Of a DNA stretch of 64,000 nt, positions 55,627 through 64,000 are shown piece after piece. A program made the position numbers and the translations under genes. Within the stretch, counting starts at the first letter, position 1; every line of letters begins with the position of its first letter. The notes below the pieces were generated by a model. The model did not search any database and was not told the origin of the DNA. It saw nothing but the letters and a program-made list of their open reading frames with translations. Source of the stretch: Rhodopirellula sp. (GTDB taxonomy: Bacteria > Planctomycetota > Planctomycetia > Pirellulales > Pirellulaceae); NCBI GenBank assembly GCA_002690925.1, contig NZGD01000256.1:1-64000 (forward strand), given 5' to 3'.

Positions 55627-57087
55627 ATGGAAATGGAATTACGCCTATCCAATGATTCGCCTTTGCTTTCCAGCGTTCAGGCCTTCATTCGCTCTACCCT
55701 CAATGAAGTTGGACTTCCTGAGCCAACGGTTACCGGGCTTGAGCAGTTAGTAAGTGAAGTGATTATTCACACTGTCGATCACGCCTATCCCCATGGAGAA
55801 CAAGGCGCGATCATCGTCAAAGTCACTGAGTCGATGGGTAAATTTGAACTCACGATCTGCGACGATGGTGTACCACAAGATATTCAGCGACTAGAGACAG
55901 AGCTAATCCAAGGTCCAATCAACCTGCCTGGCTTACGAAATGCACTCGATACAGGAATCCTAGATGAAGTCCACTGGACAGCCTTGGGTCCGAACGGGAA
56001 GGCTCTGCACTTGATCAAGTGGCTTCACGACAAGTCGGTCCATGAGGGTGACTCAAAACCCGCCAGTCAAGATGAGCCACTGGCGCCTACACAAGAATAC
56101 GATGTTCGCAGATCGCGTCCCGAAGAAGCGTTACAAATTTCACAGCTGATTTACCGAATTTACGGCAATACATACTTCAACGAAGACCTGTACTACCCTG
56201 AACGAGTTGCTGCTCAGCACGCGAATGGCAAAGTGCTATCGATTGTTGCTACAGACAGAGACGGCTATCTGGCGGGTCACTGTGCGTTGGAATTTAATGA
56301 TGCAGGTCCGGTTGCAGAAGTCGGTCAAGCGGCGGTTGATCCCCGCCATCGTGGCAGAGGTCTGCTGAACCAAATGAAGGGTGCGTTGGATAAGGAAGCT
56401 CAGGATATAGGGCTAGCAGGCTGGTATGCTGATTCCGTGACGGTCCATATCTACACTCAAAAATCAAATGCCCACCATGGAGGCCACATCTGTGGCGTGG
56501 GTTTAGGAGTCTCACCAAAGAATGAGTCCTTTGCGGGAATCGCTGAGGAACTCTCACAACGTGTTAGCTGTGTGATTTATTTTCATTGGGTCACAGAGCC
56601 TGCAGAACGGGAAGTTTTCATTCCAGAGCGACATCAACAAATCGTCTCTGAGATCTACGAAAACCTCGGATGCCCTATTCGATTTGGTACTGCTTCGCCT
56701 AGTCATCAGGCACATGGAACACTTTCCATCAAGGTAAACCCTCGGGCACATTTTGCCGCAATCCATATAACAACGCTTGGTCAGGATACTGTCCAAAGTA
56801 TACGGCGGGCTGCGAGAGAACTTGTCGAACTCTCGCATGTGGAAGCTCTCGTTGTGGAGTTACCACTGGAAAACCCTGGCACCCCAGATGCGTGTGAAGC
56901 ATTGGAGCAACATGGTTTTGGATTCACCGGCATTGGACCGCACTTCACGACAAATGGTGATGTGATCAAACTAGAATACCTGATAGAGCCACTGGAAAAG
57001 CAGCCCATTAAATTATTCGAGCCATTCGCCGAGCGTTTGGTCGACTATGCTTTGGACGAGCAGAAACGCGTTCGTGAATCCATGTGA
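55627..57087 (+). CDS. HATPase-GNAT fusion protein
   Basis: 486 aa from ATG 55627. Residues about 1-135 match an RsbW-like anti-sigma/histidine-kinase ATPase (LEQLVSEVIIHTVDHAYPHGEQGAIIVKV, then FELTICDDGVPQD). In the N-box E-x-x-x-N-x-x-x-H-A-Y the Asn that holds Mg appears as His (EVIIHTVDHAY), which would weaken or abolish ATP binding. Residues about 155-330 form a GNAT domain (VRRSRPEEALQISQLIYRIYG, GQAAVDPRHRGRGLLNQMKG, the pyrophosphate loop RHRGRG). The last about 150 residues hold a beta/alpha region without assignment. It may sense or acylate; the target is unknown. Confidence 0.75.
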   Translation: MEMELRLSNDSPLLSSVQAFIRSTLNEVGLPEPTVTGLEQLVSEVIIHTVDHAYPHGEQGAIIVKVTESMGKFELTICDDGVPQDIQRLETELIQGPINLPGLRNALDTGILDEVHWTALGPNGKALHLIKWLHDKSVHEGDSKPASQDEPLAPTQEYDVRRSRPEEALQISQLIYRIYGNTYFNEDLYYPERVAAQHANGKVLSIVATDRDGYLAGHCALEFNDAGPVAEVGQAAVDPRHRGRGLLNQMKGALDKEAQDIGLAGWYADSVTVHIYTQKSNAHHGGHICGVGLGVSPKNESFAGIAEELSQRVSCVIYFHWVTEPAEREVFIPERHQQIVSEIYENLGCPIRFGTASPSHQAHGTLSIKVNPRAHFAAIHITTLGQDTVQSIRRAARELVELSHVEALVVELPLENPGTPDACEALEQHGFGFTGIGPHFTTNGDVIKLEYLIEPLEKQPIKLFEPFAERLVDYALDEQKRVRESM

Positions 57088-57199
57088 GAAGCCGTGTATT
57101 ATCAACTTGAATCTCATACTGTTGTCTTACCAGCAGCACGTGCAGTCATCATGAACCGGCAAACAGATCTGTAAACTTGGCAACCTCAAAAACTTGACG

Positions 57200-58426
57200 A
57201 TGCAAAACACAAACACTGACCGACCAACTTTTGTCACACACCTGGAATGCGGTAAGACAGAAACACATTATGCAGCTGACCAGTTGCATGGATTGTCTGA
57301 AGTTGGAAGCCCCCTCATCGTACGATACGATTTGCAGGGAATATCCAAAGCGCTCAGTAAAGACGAACTCCAATCACGCCCGGCAGACCTCTGGCGATAC
57401 AGGGAATTTCTACCAGTCCGCCAGACCAACAACATTGTGAGCCTCGGAGAGATCATGACGCCCTTGATCGAACTTGCCAGTTTGCAAGCTGGTCAAGGAC
57501 GTTTGATCGTTAAAGATGAGGGTCGATTACCCACGGGCTCATTCAAAGCACGTGGGCTCTGCATGGCTGTTTCGATGGCTAAGGAACTTGGCGTGACAAA
57601 ACTAGCTATGCCAACCAATGGCAATGCTGGAGCGGCCATGGCTGCTTACGCCAGCCGCGCAGGTATGGAAACCTACGTTTTTTGCCCAGATGACACACCA
57701 GAAATCAACGTGCGAGAAATCGCTGCACAGGGCGCAAAGGTATGGCGAGTCAATGGCCTGATTAACGACTGCGGCAAGCTGGTCGGAGCTGGAAAAGAGA
57801 TCCACCAATGGTTCGACTGTTCCACACTCAAAGAACCGTATCGAATCGAAGGTAAGAAAACGATGGGTCTGGAATTGGCAGACCAATTCAACTGGGAACT
57901 TCCTGACGTGATTTTCTATCCCACTGGTGGAGGCACTGGATTGATCGGGATGTGGAAAGCATTTCAGGAACTCCAGGCAATGGGTTGGATCAACGGCCGT
58001 TTACCACGGATGGTTGCCGTGCAGGCAACTGGTTGTGCTCCCATTGTAAAAGCCTATGACGAGCAGAAGCAGTACGCCGAACTGTGGCAGGATGCACACA
58101 CTGTTGCTGCTGGAATTCGTGTTCCGGCGGCTATCGGTGATTTTCTGATTCTCAATGCAGTACGTGAAAGTGATGGATTTGCGACAGCTGTAACCGATGA
58201 GGCAATTCTATTTGCCCGGGATGAGGCTTCCAAAAAAGAAGGAATGCTGATGTGTCCAGAAGGAGCTGCAACGCTCGCAGCCTATCAACAGGAATTGGAA
58301 TCAGGAAGAATCTCAGCTGATGAGACTTGCGTTCTATTCAACTGTGCCTCAGGCCTGAAATACCCTTTGCCGGCAATGAATGCACGCATCGATTTGAAAG
58401 AGACGATTGATTTTGAGTCTCTCTAG
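57200..58426 (+). CDS. thrC: Threonine synthase-like PLP enzyme
   Basis: 408 aa from ATG 57200 (a TTG at 57194 is two codons upstream). Fold-type II PLP enzyme: the Schiff-base Lys is in GSFKARG (about residue 117), the phosphate-binding glycines in PTGGGTGLIG (about 240), with a CNG-like loop PTNGNAGAAMAAYA and MCPEGAATLAA near the end. The N-terminal THLECGKTETHYAADQLHGL resembles the Zn-ribbon-like start of threonine synthases but with only one Cys pair. It would make threonine from phosphohomoserine, or be a relative acting on another amino acid. It follows the HATPase-GNAT gene by 112 bases. Confidence 0.85.
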   Translation: MQNTNTDRPTFVTHLECGKTETHYAADQLHGLSEVGSPLIVRYDLQGISKALSKDELQSRPADLWRYREFLPVRQTNNIVSLGEIMTPLIELASLQAGQGRLIVKDEGRLPTGSFKARGLCMAVSMAKELGVTKLAMPTNGNAGAAMAAYASRAGMETYVFCPDDTPEINVREIAAQGAKVWRVNGLINDCGKLVGAGKEIHQWFDCSTLKEPYRIEGKKTMGLELADQFNWELPDVIFYPTGGGTGLIGMWKAFQELQAMGWINGRLPRMVAVQATGCAPIVKAYDEQKQYAELWQDAHTVAAGIRVPAAIGDFLILNAVRESDGFATAVTDEAILFARDEASKKEGMLMCPEGAATLAAYQQELESGRISADETCVLFNCASGLKYPLPAMNARIDLKETIDFESL

Positions 58427-58578
58427 TCAAAGAGCCGAATCCCAGCCAAGGCCAGTTTGATTTCCAGGAACAGCCCGTAAAATTTTACTGGCGTTTTAGA
58501 ATCACTCCATAATTTTCACCGTTCACGACGGTGCATGAGTGGGATTGAATTGCCAACACATCCTCCCTTGAACATCCC

Positions 58579-60033
58579 ATGATTTTTCCGTTCATCTTCG
58601 TAGCCACATTGCTGGTGCTAGGCATTGGATTGCGACTCAGGTTCGCAATTTTCCGCTGGTTGTATATCCCTGCTTCAGTTCTGGCAGGAATGATTGGTTT
58701 ACTGATCATCCAAGTTGACTTCAGTGTGACATTGACATCACATACCACTGCTTGGTCTGAAACGCTCAAGAGTTGGCCCGGATTCCTGATCGCCGTGATC
58801 TTCGCTGGAATGTTGCTGGAACGTGAACCGGCACCTTGGCGAAAAAGCATTTCACGTGTTGGACGGCAGGGTCTGATGGTGTGGGTCATCGTGCTAGGAG
58901 AAACCGCCATCGGACTGATCGCGACCTTGCTGTTGATCAAACCGTTTTTTGATGTACCTCATTCGTTTGGCACACTCATCGAAACTGGTTTTGCGGGTGG
59001 GCACGGTACTGCTGCTGCCATGGGCCAAGTTTTCAACCATCCAACGATACAATTAGATAATGGGTTGGATCTTGGAATTCTGATGGCCACATGCGGACTG
59101 CTCTACGGATTGATTTCAGGTATTTTCTGGATCAACGTCGCCGTGAGGAGAGGGTGGATTAAAAAGCAAAAATCCAAATCCGAAAACGTTGTCAATGCAG
59201 GATATCGCCCTGAAAACTCTCCCTCTTGTACGCCAGCAACCCGCCCCATGCTCGGCTATGCACGAATTGGTAAGGAGACGATTGATCCATTGCTATTTCA
59301 AGTGCTATGGTTGGCGATCGCCTTTGGTATTGGCCTTGGGCTTCAAAGTCTTGTGACCTCATTCGTGGGATTCATCGAAGCTTTTGGGGATGCAACCAAT
59401 ACAATCGTCAAGGGTGGAGAACAACTATCAGAGCGACTGACACTCGAAAGTATTGCTGGCAGCTTTCCTCTGTTCATCTACACACTGTTCGGTGGATGGA
59501 TCGTACGCGTCATGCTGAGTTTGCTCGGCTATGAAAACGCCATCGATCGAGACACTATCAATCGGCTGACATCGACAGCAATGGATGTTTTGATTGTCGC
59601 TGCTATCACCACATTGAACATCACCGCAGTGAGCACCTTGATTGTACCGTTCACTATCCTGTTTCTCTTTGGTGCCGCGTGGACGGGATTCTGCCTCATG
59701 GTTCTGGCGCGAAAAATGTTACCGCCCGAGCACTGGTTCGAATTGGGACTGATCAACTACGGCATGTCGACCGGCACCACGGCAACCGGTTTCGTGCTGC
59801 TGCGATTAGTCGACCCGGAACTAGAATCAGGTGCTGCAGAAGATTATGCGTTAGCAGCCCCCCTTTCTTCGCCGTTCATCGGTGGAGGTATGATCACAGT
59901 AGCGATGCCACTACTGGTCTTGGAGCGAGTACCGCTTCCTGTCACAACGATCACCGTCGCCCTACTCGTTGCGATTCTGATTTGGATCGGCCAACAATGG
60001 AATCGACGTACAATTATCAAGTCGGAAACTTGA
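58579..60033 (+). CDS. gltS: Sodium/glutamate symporter (GltS family)
   Basis: 484 aa integral membrane protein. About ten to twelve hydrophobic segments span the sequence; the hallmark GFAGGHGTAAAMG (about 137-149) matches the GltS signature, and TTATGFVLLRLVDPELESGAAEDYA is a second family block. A longer loop (about 200-225) is hydrophilic. It imports glutamate or a similar amino acid with sodium. It is same-strand with the threonine synthase-like gene (152-base gap), so amino-acid uptake and use may be linked. Confidence 0.88.
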   Translation: MIFPFIFVATLLVLGIGLRLRFAIFRWLYIPASVLAGMIGLLIIQVDFSVTLTSHTTAWSETLKSWPGFLIAVIFAGMLLEREPAPWRKSISRVGRQGLMVWVIVLGETAIGLIATLLLIKPFFDVPHSFGTLIETGFAGGHGTAAAMGQVFNHPTIQLDNGLDLGILMATCGLLYGLISGIFWINVAVRRGWIKKQKSKSENVVNAGYRPENSPSCTPATRPMLGYARIGKETIDPLLFQVLWLAIAFGIGLGLQSLVTSFVGFIEAFGDATNTIVKGGEQLSERLTLESIAGSFPLFIYTLFGGWIVRVMLSLLGYENAIDRDTINRLTSTAMDVLIVAAITTLNITAVSTLIVPFTILFLFGAAWTGFCLMVLARKMLPPEHWFELGLINYGMSTGTTATGFVLLRLVDPELESGAAEDYALAAPLSSPFIGGGMITVAMPLLVLERVPLPVTTITVALLVAILIWIGQQWNRRTIIKSET

Positions 60034-60226
60034 TGCAATGACTAGCCAAAGCGACAATACTTCCCGATGAGCAGGTTGTGGTCAACGTGCCATCCATTCG
60101 CGGTCGACCCAGATTCAATATAAGATCGGGCAGCCTCGAACACCAAACCCTGTAATGATTTGGTCGCAACCATAAAAAGACAATGTTTGGGTTAGCAACG
60201 CTTCCAGCATCAATAACTCACTCTTT

Positions 60227-63200
60227 TCATTCTTCTTCCCCCAAGTAACTGACATCAAGTTCGCTGAACACATCATCCAGATGATTGGAAGCCAGCGCCT
60301 TGGTCTGCGATTCCCCCATCGCACCACCGAATACGGCATCAGCAGACAATGAACTTAGTGATGGAAGCCTAGAGGCATCTGAGGACGATGCATCTTCAAA
60401 CGCCGGAAGCGTTCCCTCTGCATCCCAATCTCGATCCTCGAGACATCGGCCAAAGCGTCGCCTCTGATCAAAATCAAATCCGCGGCTCACTGCAGAGGGT
60501 GCAAGAGCCGCCTCTTCCGGTACCTGCTCCCCAAATTCTCCTTCCATGACAGCAATCGATCGTATTGCGTTTAGCACAACAAGTGCGTCAAGCGTGGATA
60601 CTTGGCCATCAGCATTGACATCTGTCAACGTGATCTCTTCGTTAGCAGCAGCTGAGAACTCCCCAGTTACAAAACCTGAACTGATGTTGTTGATGACCAG
60701 CAAAGCATCCAAAGCTGTGACAAACCCGTCAAGATTCGTATCAGCCGCCAAGGCATGGTTGTGGTTGATAATCGTGAGCGAATCGCCAGGTGTAGCATTC
60801 AAAGGAATGCCAGCATTTTCGTCAACTCGTTCAATACGAATGGCATCAAAAACGACGCGTTTACCATCAATTCCAATATTGTTGATCTCAACACGGAGTG
60901 GTTGTGAAGAATCGGAATAGTCAAAACCGACAACAGCATCGATCCAGACAGATCCCCGATCTTCATAGTGATCAGCATAGTCTGATGGATGAATCAGTTG
61001 ATTAAGGTAAGAAGTTTCCTGCACGGATGCGTCCGAAACGATGAAGGGAACATCCGAAGCTGCACGGCTATAAGGTGCCCATGTAACACCGATGTTGTAT
61101 CGCCCCGGGTCCAGCCCATCCAAAACCCAAGCACCAGTCGTTGCAATACGGTCAGTCGTAGCCAGTTTAATCGTATTTTCGTGCCAACCACGCCGATCAC
61201 TGGAGAGTTTGACCATCATCCCGGTCTGTTCAAATCGGACATCTCGGTCATCAAGTATCAACGCGTCGCTGAGAACTTCACCTTTCAAGGCTAACTTGAT
61301 GATTGGATTATGGGGGTCACTTGTTGCGAAGGCAAACGTCCCCTCAAAACCCCCCACCGCCTCGGCTTTCTGACGAATCATCAAGTCGAGGGCTTCACCT
61401 TCATCGAGATAGCTGGGCTCAAAATTAACGACCTCAAATCCGACTGGCACTTGACGCAACGATTCAACAAGCAGTGGCATTGATGAGTGGTTGATGATCT
61501 GAACTACTTCGTGTGTCGCCGTACCATGAGTTGCCTGTCCAAAATCGATCAAGTGGCCAGACTTAATATCCGATCCACCATATGACATACCAACACGTGG
61601 CTGATGAATCCGTTGTAATCGCACGGCATCTGCCACGACAGACCTTCTGTCATCAATATCAGTCAACGTTACAGTTAGCATCTCCTCAGCAATGTAAACA
61701 TCAGTCAACAGTTCCCAAGGTGACTGACTGCCCTGTAGATCATCCGGTTTACTTCGTTGATCAATTAGGGTTCGTATCGCCGTATCGCCACTGATGACGT
61801 CATATTGCGCTACACTTGAATGACTGCTTCGGTCTACCCAAGTCGAGTAAACGGAATACCACCCTGATTCCATATCATCAAATGTCCAGATTGCCTGACT
61901 ACCCGTCTGCCGACTACCGCTGACGGCATAGGTTTCTGCCTGTGCACCTGAATGTCGCCGGTTTGAAAACTTTCCGACCTGAACATAATTTTCTGAAGAC
62001 ACTCCATAGCGATCACCATTATCGAGTTTAAACTCACTCATCACAGTTCCGTGCAAATCGATCGAGATCACGCCGCTTTCGGCGTTATCAGTCTGCATCA
62101 GAAGCGTACCATTGGCTGCACCGATGGTCTGAGCATCAAAACGCACTTTCAAGTCAAGCGAATCACCAGGGCTGACGGTGACAGGATATTTAAGTGGCGC
62201 GCTGGTTAATGTAAAGCCCGAAGAGACGAAAGGCACATCAAGCAGGACGAGGTCCTCCAAACCATCATTGTGAAAACGCAGACTACGCGTCACTGTCTTC
62301 ATCAATTGCGTCTGGCCAAAACTGACATTCCCCAAGAAAGGATCTATTTCTGCCGCTGACGAACTTTCACCCGCTTCCAATAAGCTCAAATCAATTATGC
62401 GCAATTCTGAGATGGGTTCCAGTGAGTCAGAATCCAAGGGCTCCAATCGAAGGGCATCAATATAGGATTGACCATTTTCAGTACTGTTAATGGTGACTGT
62501 CAAATCACCATCAGCGCTCACCGTAACACGCTCGAATAACGTTACCCAATCAACTCCAACCTCATGGAAGTAGTCCTCCTTGTCAGCTGGACGCAACTGT
62601 TGATTCACAATCTTGGATTGAGTGCCACAAGAACCTTCGATTTCACAATCTGCTGAATGGGTCGTCTTGACCGCAAATGGAACATCCGGTGCTGCGTTAC
62701 GGGGATTTCCATACCATGTTGCCGCTATACGATAAACACCTGCATCCAAATCATCCCATATCCACGCGACCTGATGCGTTCCACGGTTAGACAATCTGGT
62801 CTCGTAACCACCCAGGGCTTTCCGTTGTCTGGTGAAGGAGGCCCTACCCTCCGTAACCGAGAAATACTCGGAAGGCTTGCTTCTACTACCGTTGTCGGCA
62901 TAAATGACATCTTCGATCGATCGATCGACTCTACCACTAAGATCAACTTTGAAGATCGACTCATCGACATCATTGGTTTCGAAAGCCAAGGTGCCTCGAT
63001 AAGCTCCAGGCTGTGGCCCCACAAGCTCAAGTCTCAAAGTAGTTGAATCGCCAGGTGCTACGTGCTGACCACCTAAAAAGCTTGCCTGATAACCCACTGG
63101 CACCGAAACATTCCCCAGGCGGTTCAAAACCGCACCAGTTTCCGAATCATAGCGATAAGGCAGGTCGGTAGCTGTTTCGTTAAGATTGAGTATCAAACTC

Positions 63201-64000
63201 ACATCGCCCAGATTCTCGATTTCAAAATCACGGACAGTACTCTCTCCAAACGCGGTTAGACCAAAATCAACCTCCGAGATGCCGGACAAGACATTTTGAT
63301 TGTTAGCCGCTTCCGTTACCCGAATTTCGGGAGCGTTGTGACGCATTCGTTGAACGCTGACTGCATCGATATAAGCGACAAGCGTGTCCGAAGCGGCATT
63401 CACAGCGACGACCAGTGAATGATCACTGATCGAGACAGTATCACTCAAATCACGCCAGTCTACATCGCCATAGTGATAATCCGGCTCTGCAAAGGATTGC
63501 TCATTGCTCAACAATGTGTTGTCGTTTGAATCCAGAATTTGATAACGACTCAAGCCACGAGTACTACTGCCATCCGGAGCCGTAACAGAAACCAAATACT
63601 TACCAGGACTGAGTCCACCCAGTGTCCATTCACCTCGTCCTTCTTTCCGTCGATAAGTCCTAAGTGCGTCACCACCGTATCCTACATTGTCATCGTGGTA
63701 AGGTTTTCCATAATACCTAAATGTGAAGTCACCATCATCATGAATCTGTGGTTGCGCGTCCATCCACTCGATGGTTTCGAACTCATAGTGCATCACATCA
63801 CCCACCCCACTGACTGACAATAAGTGCCCATTGTCCATCACCTGATTACCGTAGGTACGAATACGTAGTTCATCACCATAGAACGTTTCAGAATCGCTTC
63901 CAACATTCTGACCGCCCTTGAAGGTACGAACCTGTGAAAGCGTATCTGCAAATACCAAATCACTGTACGCAGTGCCAATCACATTCTCATAGGTACTGAG
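60227..64000 (-). CDS. Giant secreted mosaic protein, golvesin-like/ASH repeats and dockerin (5' end cut)
   Basis: The reading frame is open to the window edge, so the gene continues beyond 64000; about 1257 codons are visible. It starts in LSTYENVIGTAYSDLVFAD, like a calcium-binding repeat. Then four golvesin-C-like units (each ending in a D-A-(I/V)-R-type motif such as SYIDALRLEPL, VVADAVRLQRI or VVFDAIRIERV) alternate with three choice-of-anchor-D/ASH-like units with TFG or FGQT starts and TND or TSD ends. Two dockerin type I repeats (DTNLDGFVTALDALLVIN, DVNADGQVSTLDALVVLN) come near the C-terminus. It is probably a large extracellular adhesin or polymer-interacting protein. No PEP-CTERM-like tail is seen. 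Confidence 0.88.
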   Translation of the reverse strand, partial: LSTYENVIGTAYSDLVFADTLSQVRTFKGGQNVGSDSETFYGDELRIRTYGNQVMDNGHLLSVSGVGDVMHYEFETIEWMDAQPQIHDDGDFTFRYYGKPYHDDNVGYGGDALRTYRRKEGRGEWTLGGLSPGKYLVSVTAPDGSSTRGLSRYQILDSNDNTLLSNEQSFAEPDYHYGDVDWRDLSDTVSISDHSLVVAVNAASDTLVAYIDAVSVQRMRHNAPEIRVTEAANNQNVLSGISEVDFGLTAFGESTVRDFEIENLGDVSLILNLNETATDLPYRYDSETGAVLNRLGNVSVPVGYQASFLGGQHVAPGDSTTLRLELVGPQPGAYRGTLAFETNDVDESIFKVDLSGRVDRSIEDVIYADNGSRSKPSEYFSVTEGRASFTRQRKALGGYETRLSNRGTHQVAWIWDDLDAGVYRIAATWYGNPRNAAPDVPFAVKTTHSADCEIEGSCGTQSKIVNQQLRPADKEDYFHEVGVDWVTLFERVTVSADGDLTVTINSTENGQSYIDALRLEPLDSDSLEPISELRIIDLSLLEAGESSSAAEIDPFLGNVSFGQTQLMKTVTRSLRFHNDGLEDLVLLDVPFVSSGFTLTSAPLKYPVTVSPGDSLDLKVRFDAQTIGAANGTLLMQTDNAESGVISIDLHGTVMSEFKLDNGDRYGVSSENYVQVGKFSNRRHSGAQAETYAVSGSRQTGSQAIWTFDDMESGWYSVYSTWVDRSSHSSVAQYDVISGDTAIRTLIDQRSKPDDLQGSQSPWELLTDVYIAEEMLTVTLTDIDDRRSVVADAVRLQRIHQPRVGMSYGGSDIKSGHLIDFGQATHGTATHEVVQIINHSSMPLLVESLRQVPVGFEVVNFEPSYLDEGEALDLMIRQKAEAVGGFEGTFAFATSDPHNPIIKLALKGEVLSDALILDDRDVRFEQTGMMVKLSSDRRGWHENTIKLATTDRIATTGAWVLDGLDPGRYNIGVTWAPYSRAASDVPFIVSDASVQETSYLNQLIHPSDYADHYEDRGSVWIDAVVGFDYSDSSQPLRVEINNIGIDGKRVVFDAIRIERVDENAGIPLNATPGDSLTIINHNHALAADTNLDGFVTALDALLVINNISSGFVTGEFSAAANEEITLTDVNADGQVSTLDALVVLNAIRSIAVMEGEFGEQVPEEAALAPSAVSRGFDFDQRRRFGRCLEDRDWDAEGTLPAFEDASSSDASRLPSLSSLSADAVFGGAMGESQTKALASNHLDDVFSELDVSYLGEEE

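Noticed and set aside
1-64000. tRNA, rRNA, CRISPR and transposase genes
   Set aside because: I looked for clover-leaf features, repeat-spacer patterns and transposase motifs by eye and saw none; a scan with dedicated tools would be needed to exclude them.

Overview
The window looks like a chromosomal segment of a Planctomycetes bacterium, probably Pirellulales or a relative. The main reason is three copies of a gene pair typical of that phylum: a planctomycete cytochrome-c/DUF1592-family protein followed by a DUF1552 protein. Supporting signs are a sulfatase, several PQQ-type beta-propellers, an SHD1-WD40 protein, a DUF6288 protein and a dockerin-ended surface protein. Base composition looks moderate and gene spacing loose. 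I saw no rRNA, tRNA, CRISPR array, transposase or phage gene, and no origin.

Layout. 0.2-4 kb: DUF1592/DUF1552 pair 1. 4-12 kb: metallophosphoesterase, PQQ propeller, M61-like peptidase, fatty acid desaturase, methyltransferase and GNAT-like protein. 12.4-18 kb: SHD1-WD40 protein, a nucleotide kinase with an unusual N-terminal domain that looks eukaryotic, and a sulfatase. 18-22.2 kb: an ABC exporter operon led by a YtrA-type GntR regulator with a perfect palindromic operator just upstream of its start codon. 22.4-31.6 kb: PQQ propeller, propeller-like protein, second phosphoesterase, DUF1592/DUF1552 pair 2 and a secreted unknown. 32-42 kb: esterase, cytochrome P450, an unknown secreted protein followed by an in-frame gene remnant, DUF6288 protein, small secreted proteins and a five-fold repeat protein. 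42-48 kb: WalJ-like hydrolase, DUF1592/DUF1552 pair 3 (minus strand) and an orphan GspF. 48.9-60 kb: exonuclease, histone-deacetylase-like enzyme, frameshifted DUF2809 gene, Tat-exported EutB-EutC fusion, ACT-domain protein coupled to a small membrane protein, HATPase-GNAT fusion, threonine synthase-like enzyme and a GltS-type transporter. 60.2-64 kb: the C-terminal part of a giant mosaic surface protein cut by the window edge.

How genes may work together. Many products are exported and fit a surface-attached heterotroph that degrades polymers. The most unusual stretch is 51.9-60 kb. There an ethanolamine ammonia-lyase with both subunits fused carries a Tat signal and has no microcompartment, reactivase or downstream eut genes nearby. 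It sits beside amino-acid-related genes (ACT protein, threonine synthase-like PLP enzyme, glutamate-type symporter). Whether these form one pathway is inference, because the genes lie on both strands and no single operon joins them.
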